Both the position numbers and the translations under genes were made by a program. DNA of 64,000 nucleotides, taken from Rugamonas sp045984285. Its GTDB lineage: Bacteria; Pseudomonadota; Gammaproteobacteria; Burkholderiales; Burkholderiaceae_D. Below are positions 16,767 through 24,029 of this stretch, in pieces. The notes beneath the pieces are model-generated. The model was not told the origin of the DNA. It made no database searches and saw only the letters and a list, made by a program, of their open reading frames with translations. Positions within the stretch are counted from its first letter, which is position 1; every line of letters begins with the position of its first letter. Location: NCBI RefSeq assembly GCF_045984285.3, contig NZ_JBJQIK030000006.1, forward strand, positions 248,001 through 312,000, read 5' to 3'.

Positions 16767-17429
16767 ATGCCAGCGACCATTCTCCTTATCGACAGCGATG
16801 CGGCAGCGAGCCAGCTGATCGCGCTCAACCTGACGCAGGCGGGCCATGCCGTGCGCATCGCCCGCAATGCCGAGGACGGCCGCCGCCATGCCCTGCTGGA
16901 GCAGCCGGACCTGGCGCTGCTGGAGTGGGATCTGCCGGATGAGTCCGGCCTGTGGCTGCTGCGCCGCCTGCGCACGCAGGCCGATATCCCCGTCATCATG
17001 CTGACCGCCCGGAGCGCCGAGCAGGACAAGGTGCTGGCGCTGGAAAGCGGGGCGGACGACTACATCACCAAACCTTTCGGACCACGCGAGGCGTTAGCGC
17101 GGGTGCATGCGGTGCTGCGGCGCCGGCAGCCGCAAGGGCTGCAGCAGGGCGGCCTGAGCCTGGACCCGCGCACCCTGCGCGTGAGGGCAGGCAATTGCGA
17201 GCTGGTGCTGGGCCGCGTCGAATTCCGCCTGCTGAATTTCCTGATGCAGCATCCGCAGCGCGTGCATAGCCGCGCCCAGCTGCTGGACCAGGTCTGGGGC
17301 AATGCCGTCTTCCTCGATGAACGCACGGTGGACGCCCATGTGGGCCGCCTGCGCAGCGCCCTGCAGCCCAGCGGCCACCACAGCCAGATCGAGACGGTGC
17401 GCGGCAGCGGCTACCGCTTCGTGGCCTGA
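16767..17429 (+). CDS. OmpR/PhoB-family response regulator with degenerate receiver
   Basis: The 220-residue protein has an N-terminal receiver and a C-terminal winged-helix DNA-binding domain (GRVEFRLLNFLMQHPQ, then DERTVDAHVGRLRSAL and VRGSGYRFVA), as in OmpR/PhoB regulators. The receiver is unusual. In PDLALLEWDLPDESG the position of the phosphorylated Asp is Glu53. The acidic pair after the first strand reads LIDSD, with Ser at the second acidic site. The conserved Thr (MLTARS, T80) and Lys (YITKPFG, K102) remain. A Glu at the acceptor site cannot be phosphorylated normally and often mimics the active state. No sensor kinase is adjacent. The ATG at 16767 gives the normal receiver start. 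It lies two bases before the EpsA-like gene and probably acts with it on the secretion/PEP-CTERM genes. Confidence 0.85.
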   Translation: MPATILLIDSDAAASQLIALNLTQAGHAVRIARNAEDGRRHALLEQPDLALLEWDLPDESGLWLLRRLRTQADIPVIMLTARSAEQDKVLALESGADDYITKPFGPREALARVHAVLRRRQPQGLQQGGLSLDPRTLRVRAGNCELVLGRVEFRLLNFLMQHPQRVHSRAQLLDQVWGNAVFLDERTVDAHVGRLRSALQPSGHHSQIETVRGSGYRFVA

Positions 17430-17431
17430 AC

Positions 17432-18127
17432 ATGCATACGCTGTCGCGCAGCGAGCAGGAGTATCTGACGCATGCGCTGGAAGCCGCGCTGCAGGTGCAG
17501 GACCGCGCGGGCTTCTTCCTGTGGTCGCAGGGGCCGCTGCAGGCCCTGTTGCCGCACCGCCTGCTGGTCTGGCTGCAGCTGGGGCCGGACGGCAACCCGC
17601 AGGCGGCCGAATGCGTGCACAGCGAAGTGCTGCCCGCCGCCTTGCGCAGGGCGCTGGCCGATCCCGAAGCCGGCCTGGCCGTGCGCCTGCTGCGACAGCG
17701 CGGCAGCCAATTGCCGCAATTGTTGCAGGCGGATGTGGACGGTGCGGATGCCGCCGCGCTGGGCATGCTGGGCCTGCGCAATGTGCTGGTCCATGGCGGC
17801 AGCGGCAGCTTCTTCCTTCTATGCGATGTGGCCGGGGACGGGGAGCGCTGCGCCTGGCTGCTGCGGCTGCTGATGCCCCAGCTGCACTGGCTGGCGCAAT
17901 GCTGCGCGGCCCGGCCGGCGCTGGCCCGGCCGCTGTCCGCGCGCGAGGCTGAAATCCTGCACTGGCTGCGCGAAGGCAAGAGCAATAGCGAAATTGGCAT
18001 GATTCTTGGTATTAGCGCAATGACCGTCAAAAACCACCTGCAGCGGGTGTACCGGGTACTCGGCGTGAGCACGCGGGCACACGCTGTAGCGCGCAGCTTT
18101 GTCTCCAATTGTCGTACTCTTCAGTAA
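17432..18127 (+). CDS. epsA: EpsA-like LuxR-family regulator (PEP-CTERM/EPS associated)
   Basis: The 231-residue protein ends in a LuxR/GerE helix-turn-helix from about residue 165: LSAREAEILHWLREGKSNSE, then IGMILGISAMTVKNHLQ and LGVSTRAHAVA. The N-terminal 160 residues (starting MHTLSRSEQEYLTHALEAAL) lack a receiver or an evident ligand pocket. They resemble the EpsA-type regulators found beside exosortase/PEP-CTERM EPS loci in betaproteobacteria. The gene follows the response regulator after two bases and precedes gspG by about 100 bases, so it is well placed to control the secretion cluster, the PEP-CTERM genes or the EPS genes. The family assignment is by pattern only. Confidence 0.75.
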   Translation: MHTLSRSEQEYLTHALEAALQVQDRAGFFLWSQGPLQALLPHRLLVWLQLGPDGNPQAAECVHSEVLPAALRRALADPEAGLAVRLLRQRGSQLPQLLQADVDGADAAALGMLGLRNVLVHGGSGSFFLLCDVAGDGERCAWLLRLLMPQLHWLAQCCAARPALARPLSAREAEILHWLREGKSNSEIGMILGISAMTVKNHLQRVYRVLGVSTRAHAVARSFVSNCRTLQ

Positions 18128-18231
18128 AAGCTTCACACCGGACGGAAAACGTTGTCGAAACCTCAAATGGCATGGTAGCCTTGGCCGTTCATTCCCTGTA
18201 ATGATTCCCTGATTTTCGGAGGTTGTGTCGG

Positions 18232-18660
18232 ATGTTCGCAGCACAGATTTGGAAGAAACGTGCCGGCTTCACGCTGCTGGAGCTGCTGGTGGTCATCGTG
18301 ATCATCGGCCTGCTCGCGGCCTATGTCGGCCCGAAGTATTTTTCGCAGCTCGGCAAGTCGGAAGTGACGGTCGCCAAAGCGCAGATCGAAGCCTTCGAAA
18401 AATCGCTCGACACCTTCCGGCTCGACGTGGGCCGCTACCCGACCACCGAAGAAGGACTGGCAGCGCTGCAGGCCGCGCCCGCTACCGCAGGCGCGAAGTG
18501 GAACGGTCCCTACCTGAAGAAAGGCATTCCGCCCGACCCATGGGGCAATCCTTACCAGTACAAGGCGCCCGGCACGCGCGGCGAATACGAAATCACCTCC
18601 ACGGGCAAGGATGGCCAGCCCGGCGGCACCGGCGATAACGCCGACATCAGTTCGCAGTAA
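18232..18660 (+). CDS. gspG: Type II secretion major pseudopilin GspG
   Basis: The 142-residue protein has a short basic leader cut at G12|F13 by prepilin peptidase, then the helix FTLLELLVVIVIIGLLAAYV with Glu5 of the mature protein. The GspG hallmarks follow: RYPTTEEGLAAL, GPYLKKGIPPDPWGNPYQY and a GEYEITSTGKDGQPGG C-terminal loop that binds calcium in homologues. The ATG at 18232 is chosen because CGGAGG lies nine to ten bases upstream. It is the major subunit of the periplasmic pseudopilus and opens an eleven-gene secretion operon running to 27603. Confidence 0.93.
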   Translation: MFAAQIWKKRAGFTLLELLVVIVIIGLLAAYVGPKYFSQLGKSEVTVAKAQIEAFEKSLDTFRLDVGRYPTTEEGLAALQAAPATAGAKWNGPYLKKGIPPDPWGNPYQYKAPGTRGEYEITSTGKDGQPGGTGDNADISSQ

Positions 18661-18680
18661 GCCTGCTGCATTCCACTGCC

Positions 18681-19865
18681 ATGCAGTTCGACGTCCGCAC
18701 CCTGTCGCCGGAAATGGTGATTGGCCACATGGTGGTCGATGGCCGCGACGAGGCCGACGCGCGGCGCCAGGTGGAAGCGCGCGGCCTGTTCGTCAGCGCC
18801 ATCCATCCGGTGCGCGGCGCACTGCGCGCGGGACGCGGCAAGGCCTTATCGCTCGTGCTGTTCAGCCAGGAGCTGCTGGCATTGCTGAATGCAGGGCTGG
18901 GCATCGTGGAAGCGCTGGAGGCCCTGCTGGAAAAGGAAGCGGCGCCCGCCACCCGCAGCGTGCTGGAACGCCTGCTGGCCGGCCTGCGCGAGGGCCAGCG
19001 TTTTTCCACCGTGCTGGCGGAGCAGCCGCAGTTGTTCCCGCCGCTGTATGTGGGCATCGTGAAGGCGGCGGAAGGCACCAGCGACCTGCCGCGCTCACTC
19101 GCGCGCTATATCGATTACCAGCAGAGGATCGACCTGGTGCGCGGCAAGATCGTCAGTGCCGCCATCTATCCCTGCATCCTGCTGCTGGTGGGCGGGGGCG
19201 TGTCCATGTTCCTGATCGGCTATGTGGTGCCGCGTTTCGCCGAGGTCTACCAGGGTGCGGGCCGCAACCTGCCATGGATGTCGCAACTGATGCTGAGCTG
19301 GGGCCAGTTCGCGGGAGCGCATACGGGCGCGCTGCTGGCGGCGCTGGCCGTGGCGCTGGCTGGCCTGGTGCTCGGCGTGCGGCGCCTGATGGCGAACGGC
19401 GGCTTCGTGCGCCTGCTGGGCCGCCTGCCCGCCATCGGCGAGCGGGTCCGCATCTACGAATTGTCGCGGCTCTACCTCACGCTGGGCATGCTGACCGAAG
19501 GCGGCATCACGATCGTGCAGGCCATCGATACCGTGCAGGGCATGGTGTCGGCCAATGTGAAGAGCGGTTTGCAGTCGGCGCGGCTGGCGGTGGAGGCGGG
19601 CCTGCCGCTGTCCTCGGCCTTCGAGGCGAACGGGCTGACGACGCCGATCTCGCTGCGCATGCTGCGCGTGGGCGAGCGCACCGGCGACATGGGGCCGATG
19701 CTCACGCAGTCGGCGGCCTTCTATGACGGCGAAATCAGCCGCTGGATCGACCGCTTCACACGTACTTTCGAACCGCTGCTGATGGCGGGTATCGGCCTGG
19801 TGGTCGGCGCCATCGTGGTGCTGCTGTACATGCCTATTTTTGATCTCGCCGGAGAGATGTCATGA
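18681..19865 (+). CDS. gspF: Type II secretion inner-membrane platform protein GspF
   Basis: The 394-residue protein has the two repeated T2SF domains of GspF/PilC proteins. The first is LFSQELLALLNAGLGIVEAL with FSTVLAEQPQLFPPLYVGIV. The second is LSRLYLTLGMLTEGGITIVQ with ISLRMLRVGERTGDMGPML. Three hydrophobic membrane segments lie near 165-190, 215-235 and 365-385. It anchors the assembly ATPase and pseudopilus base in the inner membrane. There are 20 bases between the gspG stop and this ATG. The stop overlaps the gspE ATG (ATGA). Confidence 0.92.
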   Translation: MQFDVRTLSPEMVIGHMVVDGRDEADARRQVEARGLFVSAIHPVRGALRAGRGKALSLVLFSQELLALLNAGLGIVEALEALLEKEAAPATRSVLERLLAGLREGQRFSTVLAEQPQLFPPLYVGIVKAAEGTSDLPRSLARYIDYQQRIDLVRGKIVSAAIYPCILLLVGGGVSMFLIGYVVPRFAEVYQGAGRNLPWMSQLMLSWGQFAGAHTGALLAALAVALAGLVLGVRRLMANGGFVRLLGRLPAIGERVRIYELSRLYLTLGMLTEGGITIVQAIDTVQGMVSANVKSGLQSARLAVEAGLPLSSAFEANGLTTPISLRMLRVGERTGDMGPMLTQSAAFYDGEISRWIDRFTRTFEPLLMAGIGLVVGAIVVLLYMPIFDLAGEMS

Positions 19866-21574
19866 GTAATCCGGCACTGCATTCCGTCGCCGCGCTGCCC
19901 GTGCTGGACGCGGCCCTGCTGGCAAAGGCGCGCGGCGCGCGCGCCCTGTCGAAACGCACCCTGGTGGAAGAACTGGAGACGCTGACCGGCAGCGAGCCGC
20001 GCCTGCTGGTGCGGGCGCTGGCCCAGCCCTTCGGCCTGTCCGTGCTGGAGACGGCGGAGATGCTGGCGTTCACGCCGGCCTTCGAGCTGCTGCCGCTGTC
20101 GCAGGCCATGGCCCGCCATAGCGTGCTGCTGCGCACGCCGGACGGCACGCTGGTGGGCGTGATCGCCGATCCTTTCGACCTCGACCTGCAGACCTGGCTG
20201 GGCACGCAGGCGCGTGCCACGGCTTCCGCACCGCTGCAGATGCGGCTTGCGCTGCAGTCCGATATCCAGGCCTACCTGTCGAAGCAGGAAGAGTCGGCGC
20301 GCGCCGTCGATACGCTGCTGCCCGGCGCCGACAATGCGCGGCGCGACGGCAAGACGGCGGCCGTGCTGTCCTTCGCTTCCGTGTCGGAAGGGGCCAGCCC
20401 GGCGGTGCGGCTGGTGAATTCCACGCTCTACGATGCGCTGAAGGCAGGGGCGTCGGACATCCACCTTGAAAGCACGGCGGGCGGGCTGGCCGTGAAATAC
20501 CGCGTGGACGGCGTGCTGGATCATGCCACGGCCGTCAATGGCATCGAGATTGCGGAGCAGATCATCTCGCGCCTGAAGGTGCTGGCCGAACTGGATATCG
20601 CCGAGCGCCGCGTGCCGCAGGACGGCAGCTTCCGGGTGGAGTCGGGCGGCCGCGAGATCGACCTGCGCGTATCCATCATGCCCAGCATTCACGGCGAGGA
20701 TGCGGTGATCCGTATCCTGGACAAGCGTGCCATGATCGAATCCTATGGCGCGCTGACGCTGGAGGCGCTGGGTTTCGACGCACCCTCGCTGGCTACCTTG
20801 CGCACGCTGGCGCAGGAGGCCTACGGCATGCTGCTGGTGACGGGGCCGACCGGGTCCGGCAAGACCACCACGCTGTATGCGGCGCTGACCGAAATCCACA
20901 ACGGCCGCGAGAAGATCATCACCATTGAAGACCCGGTGGAATACCAGCTGCCCGGCATCCTGCAGATCCCGGTCAACGAGAAAAAGGGCCTCACCTTCGC
21001 GAAGGGGCTGCGCTCCATCCTGCGCCACGACCCGGACAAGATCATGGTGGGCGAGATCCGCGACCGCGAAACGGCGGAAATCGCCGTGCAGTCCGCTCTC
21101 ACGGGCCACCTGGTGCTGACCACCGTGCACGCCAACAATGTGTTCGACGTGTTCGGCCGCTTCACGCACATGGGCATCGATCCTTACGCCTTCGTGTCTG
21201 CGCTGAACGGCATCTGGGCCCAGCGCCTGGTGCGCATCAACTGCCCGCACTGCGCCAGGGAGTACACGCCGTCCGACGAGGAGCTGGCCAGCGTGAACCT
21301 GGCGCGCGCCGACGTCCACGGCTACCGCTTCAAGGAAGGCAAGGGCTGCGGCGACTGCCGCGGCACCGGCTTCAAGGGCCGCCGCTCGATCGCCGAGATC
21401 CTCACGCTGAACGACGAGATCCGCGAACTGATCGTCGAGAAGCGCCCGATCCGCCAGATCAAGCAGGCCGCCTATGCGAACGGCACGCGCAGCCTGCGCC
21501 AGGCGGCGCTGGAAGTGGTGAAGCGCGGCGACACCACGATTGCGGAAATCAAGCGGGTGACGCTGCATGCTTAG
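19862..21574 (+). CDS. gspE: Type II secretion / pilus assembly ATPase GspE
   Basis: The 570-residue cytoplasmic ATPase has an N-terminal MshEN/GspE-N-like domain. The ATPase core has Walker A GPTGSGKT at residues 328-335, the Asp box ITIEDPVEYQ, Walker B IMVGEIRDRETAEIA and the His box LTGHLVLTTVHANN. A tetracysteine zinc motif lies near 460-500 (NCPHC ... GCGDCRGTGF), as in GspE/PilB. It powers pseudopilin assembly. It overlaps gspF by four bases and the next gene by eight. Confidence 0.93.
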   Translation: MSNPALHSVAALPVLDAALLAKARGARALSKRTLVEELETLTGSEPRLLVRALAQPFGLSVLETAEMLAFTPAFELLPLSQAMARHSVLLRTPDGTLVGVIADPFDLDLQTWLGTQARATASAPLQMRLALQSDIQAYLSKQEESARAVDTLLPGADNARRDGKTAAVLSFASVSEGASPAVRLVNSTLYDALKAGASDIHLESTAGGLAVKYRVDGVLDHATAVNGIEIAEQIISRLKVLAELDIAERRVPQDGSFRVESGGREIDLRVSIMPSIHGEDAVIRILDKRAMIESYGALTLEALGFDAPSLATLRTLAQEAYGMLLVTGPTGSGKTTTLYAALTEIHNGREKIITIEDPVEYQLPGILQIPVNEKKGLTFAKGLRSILRHDPDKIMVGEIRDRETAEIAVQSALTGHLVLTTVHANNVFDVFGRFTHMGIDPYAFVSALNGIWAQRLVRINCPHCAREYTPSDEELASVNLARADVHGYRFKEGKGCGDCRGTGFKGRRSIAEILTLNDEIRELIVEKRPIRQIKQAAYANGTRSLRQAALEVVKRGDTTIAEIKRVTLHA

Positions 21575-22394
21575 GTTCCCCGGTCAATCGCTGCGCATCG
21601 GCATCGCGCCGAATGCCGTCTCGCTGCTGCGCGTCAGCCGCTGGCGCGGCCCGAAACGCACCGTCATCGCGGAGCGCGCCTATGTTGCGCCGGCCGATGG
21701 CGCGGGCCAGGCCGAGGCGCTGGCCCACGCGCTGCGCGCGCTGCTGGAAGGGCAGGACACCCGGGGCTGGCCGCTGGCCGCCGTGGTCTCCGATGAACTG
21801 GTGCGCCTGTGGCAGGTAAAGCCGCCGCCCCAGGCCACGCGCCTGGCCGATATCGAAGCGGCTGCAGCCCTGCGTTTCCATAGCCTGTACGGCGAAGCGC
21901 CCACCGCCTGGCAGGTGAGCGCCGACTGGCGCGCGGGCGAGCCTTTCTTCGCCGCTGCGCTGCCGCGCACGCTGCTGGCTGCGCTTGAAGTGGCGGCCCA
22001 GGACCACGGCATGACGCTGGTGGAATGCGTGCCGCACTTCGTCACCGCCTGGAACCGCTGGCATCGTGCGCTGCGCGCGGAGGCATGGTTCGCGCATGCC
22101 CATGGCGAGCTGCTGACGCTGGCCGCGATCGAGGGCGGCCAGCTGCTCGCGCTGCGGGCCTTGCCGCTGCCGCAGGGCGCCGACCACCAGTGGCTGACGC
22201 AGTCGGTGCAGCGCGAAGCGCTGCTGCTGGGCGCCAATGTGCCGCCGCTGGTGCAACTGGCCGGCCAGCTGCCGCCGCAGCTGGCCAGGCCGGCCGGCAG
22301 CGGCCAGGTGCCGGTGACGCTGCTTGGCAGTGCGGCAGCGGGCGAGCAGCTGTCTGCCGCCTGCCTGCTGGCGGCATCGGGGAGCGCGGCATGA
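21567..22394 (+). CDS. PilM/GspL-like cytoplasmic platform protein
   Basis: The 275-residue protein starts LRFPGQSLRIGIAPNAVSLL, like the first strand of an actin-like (PilM/GspL cytoplasmic) fold. AAVVSDELVRLWQVKPPP, then ADIEAAAALRFHSLYGE, resemble the PilM segment before the nucleotide site. Phosphate-binding motifs are poorly conserved and no membrane helix is visible, so the transmembrane and periplasmic parts of a canonical GspL are missing. The next two genes each supply one membrane helix, and together the set looks like a split PilM-PilN-PilO platform. Assignment is by gene order and size; direct similarity is weak. Confidence 0.55.
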   Translation: MLRFPGQSLRIGIAPNAVSLLRVSRWRGPKRTVIAERAYVAPADGAGQAEALAHALRALLEGQDTRGWPLAAVVSDELVRLWQVKPPPQATRLADIEAAAALRFHSLYGEAPTAWQVSADWRAGEPFFAAALPRTLLAALEVAAQDHGMTLVECVPHFVTAWNRWHRALRAEAWFAHAHGELLTLAAIEGGQLLALRALPLPQGADHQWLTQSVQREALLLGANVPPLVQLAGQLPPQLARPAGSGQVPVTLLGSAAAGEQLSAACLLAASGSAA

Positions 22395-22936
22395 AGCGCA
22401 TGCATATCGATTTCGCACAGCAGGGCTGGCGCCGCACGCTGTACCGCCTGCATCCTGCGTTCGCCGTGGCGGGCATCGTGGGCCTGCTGCTGTGCATTGC
22501 GGGCGTCGGGATGGCCATGCACCTGTCGGCGCAGCGCGCGGCGCGCGCGCAGCAGCTGCAGGACGTGCGCCAGCGCGCGGCCGCCATGGCGCGCCTGCCC
22601 GCCGCCGTGCCGCAGGCGGCCATTCCCGCAGCGCAGGCGGGCGCCGTCAATGCGGCCGTGCTGCAGCTGAACCTGCCGTGGCGCGAGCTGCAGGATGCGG
22701 TGGCGGCCGCCACGCCGCCCAGCATCGCCCTGCTGGCGCTGGAGCCGGACGCGCGCAAGCAAATCCTCAAGATCACGGCCGAGGCAAAGAACAGCGACGA
22801 GATGGTGGGCTATATCGAACTGCTGAAGCAGCAGGAGTTTTTCCGCTCCGCCGCGCTGGCGCGCCATGAGATTGGCGACCAGGATCCGAACCGGCCGATC
22901 CGCTTCCAGGTGGAAGCCCAGTGGGGGATGCGATGA
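22391..22936 (+). CDS. PilN-like bitopic inner-membrane protein
   Basis: The 181-residue protein begins MKRMHIDFAQQGWRRTLYRL, then one membrane helix at about 25-45 (FAVAGIVGLLLCIAGVGMAM) and a periplasmic part with a coiled segment (SAQRAARAQQLQDVRQRAAA). A ferredoxin-like stretch follows (ALLALEPDARKQILKITAEA, then NSDEMVGYIELLKQQEFF). This is the PilN/GspL-C architecture: short cytoplasmic tail, one helix, coiled coil, ferredoxin-like domain. The start overlaps the preceding stop (ATGA). An earlier in-frame opening exists but would read through the preceding gene. Confidence 0.6.
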   Translation: MKRMHIDFAQQGWRRTLYRLHPAFAVAGIVGLLLCIAGVGMAMHLSAQRAARAQQLQDVRQRAAAMARLPAAVPQAAIPAAQAGAVNAAVLQLNLPWRELQDAVAAATPPSIALLALEPDARKQILKITAEAKNSDEMVGYIELLKQQEFFRSAALARHEIGDQDPNRPIRFQVEAQWGMR

Positions 22937-23478
22937 AGCGCCAGATGCCTTCGCCGATGCTGTCGATGCAGCTGTGGCTGATGCGCCGCGGCCCGGCCGT
23001 ATGCGGCGCCGTGGCGCTGCTGACTCTCGGCCTTGCCCTGTGGGCCTGGCTGCTGCCGCAGCGGCTGGCGCAGCAGATCGAGATGCAGCAGCCTTTGCCT
23101 GCGCCGTCCGCGCTGGTGCAGGCGCCGCCGCCGCCAACGGCCAATGAGAACCTGACGCTGTTCTACCAGACCCTGGGCGAACGCCGCTACGTGGAGCAGC
23201 AGGTGAAGACCCTGTTCGACCTGGCTGCGAAGACGGGCCTGAGCCTGAACCAGGGGGAATACAAGTCCGGCTACGACAAGGCATCCGGCGTGAGCACCTA
23301 CCAGATCACGCTGCCGGTGCGCGGCCCTTACCAGAACATCTGGCAGTTCGCGCTGCAGGCGCTGGCGGCCATGCCCTATGCGGCGCTGGACGAAATCGGA
23401 TTCCGGCGCGACGCGATCGGCGACCCGTCGGTGGAGGCGCGGCTGCGCTTCACGCTGTACCTGAAGGAGCAGCCATGA
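22933..23478 (+). CDS. PilO/GspM-like bitopic inner-membrane protein
   Basis: The 181-residue protein has one membrane helix at about 25-45 (AVCGAVALLTLGLALWAWLL), a Pro/Gln-rich linker and a periplasmic ferredoxin-like domain (ENLTLFYQTLGERRYVEQQV, then STYQITLPVRGPYQNIWQFA). PilO proteins typically carry the pattern L-P-V-x-G-x-Y and the same size and topology. It overlaps both neighbours by four bases. It probably pairs with the PilN-like protein to link the cytoplasmic ATPase platform to the secretin. Confidence 0.6.
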   Translation: MKRQMPSPMLSMQLWLMRRGPAVCGAVALLTLGLALWAWLLPQRLAQQIEMQQPLPAPSALVQAPPPPTANENLTLFYQTLGERRYVEQQVKTLFDLAAKTGLSLNQGEYKSGYDKASGVSTYQITLPVRGPYQNIWQFALQALAAMPYAALDEIGFRRDAIGDPSVEARLRFTLYLKEQP

Positions 23479-24029
23479 AGCCGCGCCACCTGCTGATGGG
23501 CGCCGCGCTGCTGCTTGCTGCGGGCCTGGTGCTGTTCGGCGACCGCACGCCGGCCGATGGCGTGGCCGAGCCGGTGGAGCGCGCCGCGCGCCCGCCCGCC
23601 CCGGCAGCAGCCGTGCCGCGTGCTGCCGCGGGTCAGGCAGGCGAGGGCGCCGGCGGCGAAACCGTCATCCTGCGCCTGGTGCCGCGCGCCACCCTGATCG
23701 GCGAGGCTGGGGAGGCGGCCTTCCGCAGCGGCGAGGGCGTGTTCCTCGGCCAGAACTGGAATCCGCCGCCGCCGCCCGCGCCGAGCGGCCCCGTGGCGCC
23801 GCCGCCGCCGCCCAGCGCACCGCCCCTGCCGTTCACGGCGATCGGCAAGGCCGTGACGGATGGCCAATGGGAGGTCTACCTGGCGCGCGGTGAACAGACC
23901 TATGTGGTGAAGAACCACACCGTGATCGACGGCGTATACCGGGTGGATGCGATTGCGCCGCCCACGCTTACTATTACCTACCTGCCCATGAACCAGGTAC
24001 AGCAGCTCAACATTGGAGTCTCCGACTGA
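23475..24029 (+). CDS. Proline-rich GspC/PilP-like bitopic protein
   Basis: The 184-residue protein has an N-terminal hydrophobic helix (LLMGAALLLAAGLVLFG) and an Ala/Pro-rich periplasmic linker. A striking poly-proline region lies near 95-117 (WNPPPPPAPSGPVAPPPPPS). A compact C-terminal domain follows (FTAIGKAVTDGQWEVYLARG, then TYVVKNHTVIDGVYRVDAI), resembling the HR-type beta domain by which GspC or PilP contacts the secretin. It sits directly before the secretin gene with a one-base overlap (TGATG), the position expected of such a connector. Homology to GspC itself is not evident. Confidence 0.55.
   Translation: MKPRHLLMGAALLLAAGLVLFGDRTPADGVAEPVERAARPPAPAAAVPRAAAGQAGEGAGGETVILRLVPRATLIGEAGEAAFRSGEGVFLGQNWNPPPPPAPSGPVAPPPPPSAPPLPFTAIGKAVTDGQWEVYLARGEQTYVVKNHTVIDGVYRVDAIAPPTLTITYLPMNQVQQLNIGVSD

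Noticed and set aside
18223..18231. TTG start for gspG nine bases before the ATG
   Set aside because: It would sit directly on the CGGAGG ribosome site with no spacing; the ATG at 18232 is correctly spaced.
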